Source of the DNA: UMGS1470 sp051889215
GTDB lineage: Bacteria; Bacillota; Clostridia; Christensenellales; UBA1242
Direction of reading: 5' to 3'
Length of the DNA: 28,959 nucleotides
NCBI GenBank assembly: GCA_051889215.1
Contig: JBJFDC010000048.1
Coordinates: forward strand, 1 to 28,959
Position 1 is the stretch's first letter. Every line of letters starts with the position of its first letter. Positions 23,934 through 28,959 of the stretch are shown in pieces. The position numbers and the translations under genes are program-made. Below the pieces are notes generated by a model. The model had not been told where the DNA came from. It saw nothing but the letters and a program-made list of their open reading frames with translations, and did not search any database.

Positions 23934-24956
23934 CTAGTTCCCTCCGTCTATATATTTATCTTTTTCATTAACCTCATTTATAACGAGTTTTAGTGCCGCG
24001 GCAACTTCAGCATAATCCATTCTTTCTGGTCCCAAAACACCGACCGTTGCGACCTGTTTTCCGTCAAGAATGATTGGTGCTTTAACAACTGCATAACCGC
24101 TCAATTTCTCGTGCTCGTCAATGTCAAGTGTTATTCCGTCTTGAACTCCACTTTCAACAACATCAATGAGCGCTTGTTTGTCTTCAAGCAAATTAAATAT
24201 GTTCTTTGCTTGTTCAAGTGACGAGCCGGTCAAAAGTTTTGCACTTCCCTCATGCCTGATGTCAACACTTGCATTTTTTGATATTTGCTTGAGGAGATTT
24301 ATGACATTTTCAACAACTCCAACAAAACTTGCAAGTTTGTTTTGGAGACTCTTGTAGTCACGCGAGAAATTCTCAACCATTTCCCCAATCGTCTTGCCTT
24401 GATATGTCTTTGTCAAAAAATGTCCTGCATCTTGACAATCTTTTTGAGAAGCCGATGCTGAAAATGTGTTGTGGATTATACCACTTTTTGTCTTGAGCAG
24501 CATGAGGGCTTGTTTGTCAATCAGTTGCACAATATTGATTTCATCAATCACCAATTTGTCATAGCCGTTTGTGACGATAACTGTTGGATAATTTGTTGCT
24601 TGAGAAACAATTTGGGCAATTTGCGAAATTATTTCAGATATGCTTGACGATTTCTGCTCAAAAACTTCTCGCACGCGTTCAAGTTCTTCTTCGTCTGGTG
24701 TTGTTCCCTGCAAAAGCCACGCAACATAGTATTTATAACCCAGAGTTGTTGGAACTCGTCCGCTTGATGTGTGGAGTTGTTTGAGATAACCCATTGCCTC
24801 AAGTGCGTTGAGTTCATTTCGAAGTGTTGCGGAAGAAACTTCTTTGAGATGTCTCTGTTGAACCGCCCCACTGGTGATTGGACATGCGTCAGAAATGTAA
24901 TCTTCGATTGCACGAATAAGAATTTTATGTTTTCTATCGCTCAATTTAGTTTCCAT
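23934..24956 (-). CDS. hrcA: Heat-inducible transcription repressor HrcA
   Basis: Repressor of class I heat-shock genes; binds CIRCE. The 340-residue product has an N-terminal winged helix (SSATLRNELNALEAMGYLKQ, then HTSSGRVPTTLGYKYYV) and a dimer/GAF-like C-terminal part ending with a conserved LGPERMDYAEV segment. It is the first gene of hrcA-grpE-dnaK-dnaJ-rsmE and has the CIRCE operator 18 nt before its start, so it is autoregulated. The ATG follows GGGGGC and GGAA. Confidence 0.97.
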   Translation of the reverse strand: METKLSDRKHKILIRAIEDYISDACPITSGAVQQRHLKEVSSATLRNELNALEAMGYLKQLHTSSGRVPTTLGYKYYVAWLLQGTTPDEEELERVREVFEQKSSSISEIISQIAQIVSQATNYPTVIVTNGYDKLVIDEINIVQLIDKQALMLLKTKSGIIHNTFSASASQKDCQDAGHFLTKTYQGKTIGEMVENFSRDYKSLQNKLASFVGVVENVINLLKQISKNASVDIRHEGSAKLLTGSSLEQAKNIFNLLEDKQALIDVVESGVQDGITLDIDEHEKLSGYAVVKAPIILDGKQVATVGVLGPERMDYAEVAAALKLVINEVNEKDKYIDGGN

Positions 24957-24974
24957 TTCCGCCCCCTTTTGTTG

Positions 24975-25001
24975 CTAGCACTCTCTTTTTTCGACTGCTA
25001 A
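24975..25001 (-). promoter_or_regulatory. CIRCE operator
   Basis: TTAGCAGTC, 9 nt, GAGTGCTAG on the minus strand, against the consensus TTAGCACTC-N9-GAGTGCTAA: one mismatch per arm, exact spacing. It sits between the -10 element and hrcA, where HrcA blocks transcription. Confidence 0.95.
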
Positions 25002-25005
25002 CACT

Positions 25006-25033
25006 ATTATATGCCAATTTAAAAAAAATGCAA
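25006..25033 (-). promoter_or_regulatory. Sigma-A promoter of the hrcA-dnaK operon
   Basis: TTGCAT (25028-25033), 16 nt, TATAAT (25006-25011) on the minus strand, directly ahead of CIRCE. Confidence 0.8.
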
Positions 25034-25050
25034 CACTTTTATGTCACATT
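25020..25050 (-). terminator. Terminator of the cysteine desulfurase gene, overlapping the hrcA promoter
   Basis: Stem AATGTGACA / TGTTGCATT (arms 25042-25050 and 25027-25035, two G-U pairs), 6-nt loop, then eight U on the minus strand. Its 3' arm and U run coincide with the -35 and spacer of the hrcA promoter. Confidence 0.6.
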
Positions 25051-25076
25051 TTTAAAAAATTTTTTTATTTTTTTGT

Positions 25077-26201
25077 TTACAACGTTTTCAATATTTCAAC
25101 AAACTTGTCAACTTCATCAAAATTGTTGTAATGAGAGAATGAAATTCTAACACACCCGTTTCCCAGTGTCCCCATGCTTTTATGTTTTAGTGGCGCACAA
25201 TGAAGACCAGAACGCACACAAATTCCATTTTGGTTGAGAATATCGGCAACTGTTGTCGACTGAATGCCTTTGACATTGAAAGCAACAACGCCATTTTTTG
25301 CATTATTATATTTTGTATATAAAGTTATATTATTCAACTCATCTAATTTTTTATATGCATAATTTGACACATCTTCAATTTTTTTCTTGATTTCATTAAA
25401 ATGGTTTTCGACAAAAACAACCCCCGCCCCGAGTCCCAATATGCAAGGTGTTGCTATTGTCCCTGCTTCAAGTCGCTCTGGATAGGTGTCTGGCATGATG
25501 CTCTCAACTGAATTTGTCCCCGAACCACCGTGTTTGAGAGGGTTGAGTTTGATGCTCCCATTAATCACAAGCGCGCCACTTCCTTGTGGTCCCATGAGTC
25601 CTTTGTGCCCCGCAATCGCCAACAAATCAATATATTCCTTTGTCATGTCAATTTTCTCATGACCCAGAGACTGCGCGCCATCAACCAAAAACAATATATT
25701 TTTGTCAAAACACAATTTCCCTATTGCGGATATATCTGCCATGTCGCCATTGACATTTGAAATATGATTGCAAACAACAAGATATGTCTTTGGTGTGATT
25801 AACTTTTCAATCTCTTTTGCCGAAACAATGCCATTGGAGTCAACTGGGCAAATCGAGTAAGAGACATTATAATGCCTTTTCAGATATTCAACTGGTCTAT
25901 ACACAGAATTGTGTTCATTGCACGTGATTATGATATGTCCGTTTCGCTTTGCACTGCCAAGAATGGCATAATTGAGTGCCTCCGAGCAGTTTGATGTAAA
26001 AATGACGTTCTCCGCTGACATTGCCCCAACGTGTGCTCTGATTTTTTCTCGCACTCCCATAACTTCGATTGAAGTGGCAAGACTCAGGTCATGTCCCGCA
26101 CGACCAGGGTTTGCAGAATACTGGGTTAATCCTTCCAAAACCCTCATGATTACTTCAGGCGGTTTGATTCGTGACGTTGCGCTGTTATCAAAATAAATCA
26201 A
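25077..26201 (-). CDS. Cysteine desulfurase family protein (class V aminotransferase)
   Basis: PLP enzyme that takes sulfur (or selenium) from cysteine. The 374 residues include the PLP lysine K200 in AGHKGLMGPQGSG, H98 in NEHNS, D174 in LVDGAQS, and the active cysteine C335 in RSGLHCAPL. The ending GNGCVRISFSHYN is typical. It fits the subgroup found beside DUF3343 or YedF-type genes in anaerobes rather than IscS/NifS of the main Fe-S pathway. The start is a TTG (26199-26201) with a perfect GGAGGTG 5 nt upstream. It is divergent from a DUF3343 gene 82 nt away. Confidence 0.92.
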   Translation of the reverse strand: MIYFDNSATSRIKPPEVIMRVLEGLTQYSANPGRAGHDLSLATSIEVMGVREKIRAHVGAMSAENVIFTSNCSEALNYAILGSAKRNGHIIITCNEHNSVYRPVEYLKRHYNVSYSICPVDSNGIVSAKEIEKLITPKTYLVVCNHISNVNGDMADISAIGKLCFDKNILFLVDGAQSLGHEKIDMTKEYIDLLAIAGHKGLMGPQGSGALVINGSIKLNPLKHGGSGTNSVESIMPDTYPERLEAGTIATPCILGLGAGVVFVENHFNEIKKKIEDVSNYAYKKLDELNNITLYTKYNNAKNGVVAFNVKGIQSTTVADILNQNGICVRSGLHCAPLKHKSMGTLGNGCVRISFSHYNNFDEVDKFVEILKTL

Positions 26202-26283
26202 GATTCACCTCCAAACATAAACATTTTTAACCTCAATTCAATATAGTGTTATAGAGAAGAAAAATGTTAATTTGGAAGTGAAT

Positions 26284-26544
26284 ATGAGAACAATACTAGC
26301 AATTTTTAGGTCGAGATCAGAAACTTTGAGTTTTGCAAATATACTAAAATCCTATGGCGTGGGAGTGTCAATCATCAACACCCCAAGAAGCGCCAATGTT
26401 TCATGCGGAATTTCAGCCAGTTTCGCAGAAAGTGGTTTGGAATACGCAAGAACAATTATTGCAAGAAGAAATTTCTTTTCGTTTGCCGGGTTATTTGAAA
26501 TCCTTCCATCAATCAATCACGATATAAGCTTGCGACGAATATAA
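26284..26544 (+). CDS. DUF3343 protein, putative sulfur/selenium carrier
   Basis: An 86-residue protein with the family pattern: N-terminal beta strand, a helix, then NTPRSANVSCGIS with C41 followed by glycine. DUF3343 proteins are proposed carriers of persulfide or selenium, partly because they neighbour cysteine desulfurases and YedF; here the divergent neighbour is such an enzyme. The ATG at 26284 has GGAAG 7 nt upstream; upstream in-frame TTG and GTG are less likely. It has no close downstream partner on its strand. Confidence 0.85.
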   Translation: MRTILAIFRSRSETLSFANILKSYGVGVSIINTPRSANVSCGISASFAESGLEYARTIIARRNFFSFAGLFEILPSINHDISLRRI

Positions 26545-26553
26545 GTGCAATTT

Positions 26554-26922
26554 TCAAATAATCTCTTTATTGCACTGATCGACAAAATTTCTATATTTTT
26601 CTGAAACTGACAAAGTATATCTCATTTTTTCAACCTCACTCATCTTGTCAAACTTAACTTGATCAATGAGTTGTTTGATTGGATTGATAATATCCTTGTC
26701 GTCTTTCATCATGGATTTTACTTTTTCAAAAATCTCGTCATCTTCTTTTGTGGAAAGTGCAAGAAGTCGATAATCTGCACTGAAGTTTGAACCATACATT
26801 CTCATTCCTCGGTTTAAATAATTTGATCTGGACTTGGGCATGTTTTTGTAAGCCCCGTTTTTCATCCTCATTTTTGCTTGAAGTGCAAGCATTTTTAAGA
26901 CATCATTTTCTTCGTTTTTCAT
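26554..26922 (-). CDS. Unknown protein, 122 residues
   Basis: I do not recognise it. It is soluble and mostly helical, with a basic N-terminal third (LALQAKMRMKNGAYKNMPKS, then RSNYLNRGMRMYG) and a charged C-terminal part (KVSMMKDDKDII-like and LSVSEKYRNFVDQCNKEI). The ATG at 26920-26922 follows AAGGGAG, a site that can pair in an upstream hairpin. It converges with the DUF3343 gene and is alone on its transcript as far as can be seen. Confidence 0.75.
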   Translation of the reverse strand: MKNEENDVLKMLALQAKMRMKNGAYKNMPKSRSNYLNRGMRMYGSNFSADYRLLALSTKEDDEIFEKVKSMMKDDKDIINPIKQLIDQVKFDKMSEVEKMRYTLSVSEKYRNFVDQCNKEII

Positions 26923-26931
26923 AATTTTTTC

Positions 26932-26958
26932 TCCCTTGTTTAAATTTTTAACGAGGGA
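26932..26958 (-). promoter_or_regulatory. Hairpin covering the ribosome site of the 122-residue ORF
   Basis: On the minus-strand RNA, UCCCUCGUU (26950-26958) pairs with AACAAGGGA (26932-26940), eight of nine pairs, with AT pairs extending inward. The 3' arm contains the AAGGGAG ribosome site, so translation could be held off until the stem opens. Confidence 0.45.
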
Positions 26959-27357
26959 ATAATACTTGAAAAATCACAAAATAAAACACGAGAAATATTT
27001 CTTTTTTTGGCGAAATATGCCACAAAAAACAAGTTATTGTAAACGCTTTGCAAGATTAGTGTAATTGTGACAAAAACCACCAAATTTACGCACAAAAAAG
27101 TTAAAACTGGGCAAAAAAAATATGGAAAAGCTTCTACATTTTTTCAAAATTACATGATATATCAAAAAATTAGAGAATGCTTTCCACGACTCATCAACAA
27201 CGCAAAACAATATATATACACATATGCACAATCATCATTTGAAAATATTGCTCAATTCTGTCGAAAAATAAAAGACGGATTGAAAAAATATATCTCAATT
27301 CGTCAAAACAATTTTGTCTCAACAAGAGGCAGCATATCATCAACCACAAAATGACAA
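26959..27357. other. Gene-poor AT-rich stretch
   Basis: About 400 nt upstream of the 122-residue ORF and downstream of rpsU. It is very AT-rich. A plus-strand open frame (27067-27354, GTG start) has no ribosome site and a composition like random AT-rich sequence, so I do not call it. The minus-strand promoter of the 122-residue ORF should lie near 26960-27000 (a TATTAT is visible) but no good -35 is seen. A GGC/GCC hairpin flanked by T and A runs lies at 27002-27027. Confidence 0.5.
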
Positions 27358-27361
27358 ATGA

Positions 27362-27390
27362 CAAAAAAAAGACGGGCAGCCGCCCGTCTC
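27362..27390 (-). terminator. Intrinsic terminator after rpsU
   Basis: Stem AGACGGGC / GCCCGTCT (arms 27382-27389 and 27370-27377), 4-nt loop, then at least seven U on the minus strand. Strong. Confidence 0.92.
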
Positions 27391-27573
27391 TTATCCTCTT
27401 TTTCTTGCTCTTTTTCTTGCTTGTTCTTCTTTCTTTTTGCGTTTTACACTTGGTTTGTCATATGCTTCTTTTCTTCTCAAATCGCCGATGATTCCATCTT
27501 TTTGGCATTTGCGTTTAAAACGTTTGAGAGCACTATCCAAACTTTCGTTTTCGCCAACTTTCACCATTGTCAT
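27391..27573 (-). CDS. rpsU: 30S ribosomal protein bS21
   Basis: Small-subunit protein near the anti-Shine-Dalgarno end of 16S rRNA, needed for initiation. The 60 residues read MTMVKVGENESLDSALKRFK, then KRKCQKDGIIGDLRRKEAY, and finish with a Lys/Arg-rich tail, as in all bS21. I use the ATG at 27571-27573 behind AAAAGG and GGCGGGTG; an ATG two codons on is possible. It has its own promoter and terminator, so it is monocistronic here. Confidence 0.96.
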   Translation of the reverse strand: MTMVKVGENESLDSALKRFKRKCQKDGIIGDLRRKEAYDKPSVKRKKKEEQARKRARKRG

Positions 27574-27611
27574 GTCAATCACCCGCCTTTTAAGGTATAA
27601 ATTCTGTTCGT

Positions 27612-27640
27612 ATTTTAATGTTCGATGAAAAATTTGTCAA
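27612..27640 (-). promoter_or_regulatory. Sigma-A promoter of rpsU
   Basis: TTGACA (27635-27640), 17 nt, TAAAAT (27612-27617) on the minus strand. The -35 lies in one arm of a perfect 10-bp inverted repeat. Confidence 0.75.
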
Positions 27641-27656
27641 TAGATTTTGACAAATT
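27631..27656. repeat. Perfect 10-bp inverted repeat over the rpsU -35
   Basis: AATTTGTCAA, 6 nt, TTGACAAATT. Each arm carries TTGACA, so the site can be read as a divergent pair of -35 elements or as an operator. Confidence 0.7.
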
Positions 27657-27775
27657 TAACTTAAAATTCTCATATAACACTCTGCCTTGTGTGCGAAAGA
27701 AGTCGAATAATGGGTATTTATGGATTATCGCTTTAAAAAATATGAAATTTTTATGAAATATTTTTAAAATGGGTA

Positions 27776-27804
27776 TTGCAAAACGATTGCAAGTGTGCTA
27801 TAAA
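27776..27804 (+). promoter_or_regulatory. Extended -10 promoter of a candidate small RNA
   Basis: TTGCAA (27776-27781), 17 nt, TATAAA (27799-27804) with TGC just before the -10 (TGN motif). Points rightward into a region without an ORF; start near 27811. Confidence 0.6.
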
Positions 27805-27810
27805 TAAAGC

Positions 27811-27885
27811 ATGGAAACAACTCCCCAATTTGTTTCCAATATAACGAAAAGAGAGAGGCCTCGCCTCTCTCTGTTTTTTATTTTT
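27811..27885 (+). ncRNA. Candidate small regulatory RNA with a CUCCCC loop
   Basis: Between the promoter at 27776-27804 and the terminator at 27850-27885 the plus strand gives an RNA of about 70-75 nt with no ORF. Its 5' part folds into a perfect 9-bp hairpin, TGGAAACAA / TTGTTTCCA (27812-27820 and 27830-27838), with the 9-nt loop CUCCCCAAU; a short AU-rich single strand and then the terminator hairpin follow. C-rich loops of this type pair with Shine-Dalgarno sites in several Gram-positive small RNAs. I know no named family that matches. Called from structure and signals only. Confidence 0.55.
27850..27884 (+). terminator. Strong terminator, plus strand; weaker on minus
   Basis: Perfect 10-bp stem AGAGAGAGGC / GCCTCTCTCT (27850-27859 and 27863-27872), 3-nt loop, then GTTTTTTATTTTT on the plus strand. 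On the minus strand only TTTTCG follows, so it may also end the gene at 27878. Confidence 0.85.
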
Positions 27886-28261
27886 CAAGACCTTTGTTGA
27901 TTTTTCTCTCAATCTTCAAAAGATTATCAACTGAATACAAAATTTCGGTCACATCACAAATTGTCGTCGAAACCTCATCAAAATTTGCTTGGACAAAACC
28001 TTCCGCCAATGCTTTTTTTGCAGCAAGCGGAGTGACGGGGTTTATGCTTGCAAAAACTCTGTCTTCAACATATGAATAGTCATTCCAAATCTTGAACAAG
28101 TCGACGCCCTTTTGAGCAAGTTTGTCAACATCGTTATTAATGAATTTCATGCCTTTGAGGTCAATAAGTTTCTTGGAATCATATTTCCCACAATAAAAAT
28201 TAAACTCTCCGCAACTCCTGTCATATGTCATAAACAAATCGAGCGCTCTAACTTTTTTCAT
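27878..28261 (-). CDS. Unknown protein, 127 residues, in the obg-yhbY operon
   Basis: Not recognised. Soluble, with an N-terminal basic start (MKKVRALDLF), aromatic-rich CGEFNFYCGKYDSKKLIDLK, and a helical C-terminal half ending LKIERKINKGLEK. ATG at 28259-28261 follows GGGGG. It lies 10 nt after yhbY, where many Bacillota have nadD and yqeK; it resembles neither. Its stop lies in the flank of a two-way terminator, so it is the last gene of the obg operon. Confidence 0.75.
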   Translation of the reverse strand: MKKVRALDLFMTYDRSCGEFNFYCGKYDSKKLIDLKGMKFINNDVDKLAQKGVDLFKIWNDYSYVEDRVFASINPVTPLAAKKALAEGFVQANFDEVSTTICDVTEILYSVDNLLKIERKINKGLEK

Positions 28262-28271
28262 ATAACCCCCG

Positions 28272-28565
28272 TTATGTCAAAATATGTTTTACTTTGTCTT
28301 TTGAACTAACTTTAAACAAAACAATTTTGTTGCCAATAACTTGAACGACCTCGCAACCAACATTTTGAGCGATTGTGTCAGCAACAACTTTGGCTGATTG
28401 AGAACAATTTTGAAGAACTTTGAGTTTGATGAGTTCTCTCGCTTCAAGAAGGTCGGAAACGGCGTCAAACAAGTTCTGTTTTGCTCCGTCTTTTCCAATT
28501 TGCATGCATGGTTCAAGTTTGTTTGCAAGTCCACGCAAATATGCTCTTTGCTTTGTGTTAATCAT
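28272..28565 (-). CDS. yhbY: RNA-binding protein YhbY (CRM domain)
   Basis: Single CRS1-YhbY (CRM) domain protein that associates with pre-50S particles. The 97 residues start MINTKQRAYLRGLANKLEP and carry the loop IGKDGAKQNL (GxxG-type) plus IGNKIVLFKVS at the end; complete. ATG follows AAGGAGAAAAC, 9 nt past obg. Order obg-yhbY is conserved. Confidence 0.95.
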   Translation of the reverse strand: MINTKQRAYLRGLANKLEPCMQIGKDGAKQNLFDAVSDLLEARELIKLKVLQNCSQSAKVVADTIAQNVGCEVVQVIGNKIVLFKVSSKDKVKHILT

Positions 28566-28574
28566 GTTTTCTCC

Positions 28575-28959
28575 TTAATCAATATATTCAAAATCAACGT
28601 CTTTGATGTGAATTGTGTCGCCTTCTTTTGCCCCATGCTCACGAAGCAAATCCAAAATTCCGTCCTCTTTCAACCTCTTTTGGAAATACGCGAATGATGT
28701 TGGGTCGCTGAGCACAACGCCACGAATAAGTTTGTCAATGAGTCCACCATAAACCTCAAAACTCCCATCATCAAATCGGCGAACAAAAAGACTTGTTGTG
28801 TCGCGCTCGTCGAGGCGTTCTTGCTCAATCTCAAGAGGAAGTGGTTTTGGAATATTTTTGAGTTTTTCTGCGACCAAATCCACGAGTTCTTTTGTGTGGT
28901 AGTGTGTGACGGACGAAATATCAATCACAGTCGTGCCTTTTGGTAGTTTTCCAACAAAC
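28575..28959 (-). CDS. obg: GTPase Obg, C-terminal part (cut by window edge)
   Basis: Ribosome-assembly and stress GTPase. The minus strand is open from the right edge. The visible part begins in the end of the G domain (KGTVIDISSVTHYHTKELVD, with ISS in the G5 position) and continues into the C-terminal OCT domain (SFEVYGGLIDKLIRGVVLSD, then AYFQKRLKEDGILDLL and a KEGDTIHIKDVDFEYID-type end), which is specific to Obg/CgtA of Gram-positives. The Obg fold and most of the G domain lie outside. Confidence 0.93.
   Translation of the reverse strand, partial: FVGKLPKGTTVIDISSVTHYHTKELVDLVAEKLKNIPKPLPLEIEQERLDERDTTSLFVRRFDDGSFEVYGGLIDKLIRGVVLSDPTSFAYFQKRLKEDGILDLLREHGAKEGDTIHIKDVDFEYID

Noticed and set aside
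27002..27027. GGC/GCC hairpin flanked by T and A runs as a terminator
   Set aside because: Only three GC pairs, and no U run follows the stem on either strand.
27067..27354. Plus-strand 95-codon ORF in the AT-rich gap
   Set aside because: GTG start with no ribosome site, Lys/Ile/Tyr-rich composition expected from random AT-rich DNA, and no motif.
27690..27712. Spo0A-type box near AGTCGAATAA
   Set aside because: One mismatch to TGNCGAA and no gene placed to be controlled by it; expected by chance in AT-rich DNA.
1..28959. CRISPR arrays, insertion sequences, prophage, tRNA or rRNA genes
   Set aside because: No repeat-spacer pattern, transposase, integrase or recognisable structural RNA gene seen on either strand.

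Overview
The window looks like a chromosomal stretch from a low-GC, spore-forming-lineage member of the Bacillota, most likely an uncultured clostridium. Signs are the AT-rich composition, strong AGGAGG-type ribosome sites, standard stop codons, the HrcA/CIRCE heat-shock system, the sporulation genes yqfC and yqfD, FloA, YqzL, and an L21-Prp-L27 operon with a cleavable L27 leader. I cannot name the genus. Nearly everything is transcribed leftward (minus strand); the plus-strand genes are a scaffold/GGGtGRT/dtd cluster and one DUF3343 gene.

Layout, left to right. 1-870: 5' part of ppdK. 960-6313: recO, yqzL, era, ybeY, yqfD, yqfC and a PolC-derived exonuclease (in transcription order the reverse). 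6315-9829: rseP, cdsA, uppS, a small unknown ORF and frr. 9909-12057: an acidic membrane protein, floA and an NfeD-type protein. 12207-14334 (+): an Fe-S scaffold-like protein, its GGGtGRT partner and dtd. 14419-15329: rplU-prp-rpmA behind a good promoter and a probable L21 leader. 15493-16725: two unknown genes and a decayed trypsin-like protease. 16796-18190: a membrane-bound class III nucleotide cyclase. 18231-24956: CIRCE-hrcA-grpE-dnaK-dnaJ-rsmE, a terminator, then mtaB. 25077-26544: a class V cysteine desulfurase divergent from a DUF3343 gene. 26554-28959: an unknown gene, rpsU, a candidate small RNA, an unknown gene, yhbY and the 3' end of obg.

Most of the window is conserved housekeeping synteny, so the interest lies in departures from it. 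The main ones: (1) at the polC position (after uppS-cdsA-rseP) there is a 533-residue protein with PolC-like N-terminal and OB regions and an intact DEDDh exonuclease but no PHP or polymerase domain; (2) GrpE carries a metallothionein-like N-terminal tail with 11 cysteines; (3) a plus-strand transcription unit of about 70 nt, with extended -10 promoter, a CUCCCC-loop hairpin and a strong terminator, looks like an SD-targeting small RNA; (4) a truncated, frameshifted protease sits ahead of two orphan genes; (5) a coupled 69-codon ORF lies between frr and uppS. dxr, ispG, phoH and prmA are missing from places where related genomes usually have them.
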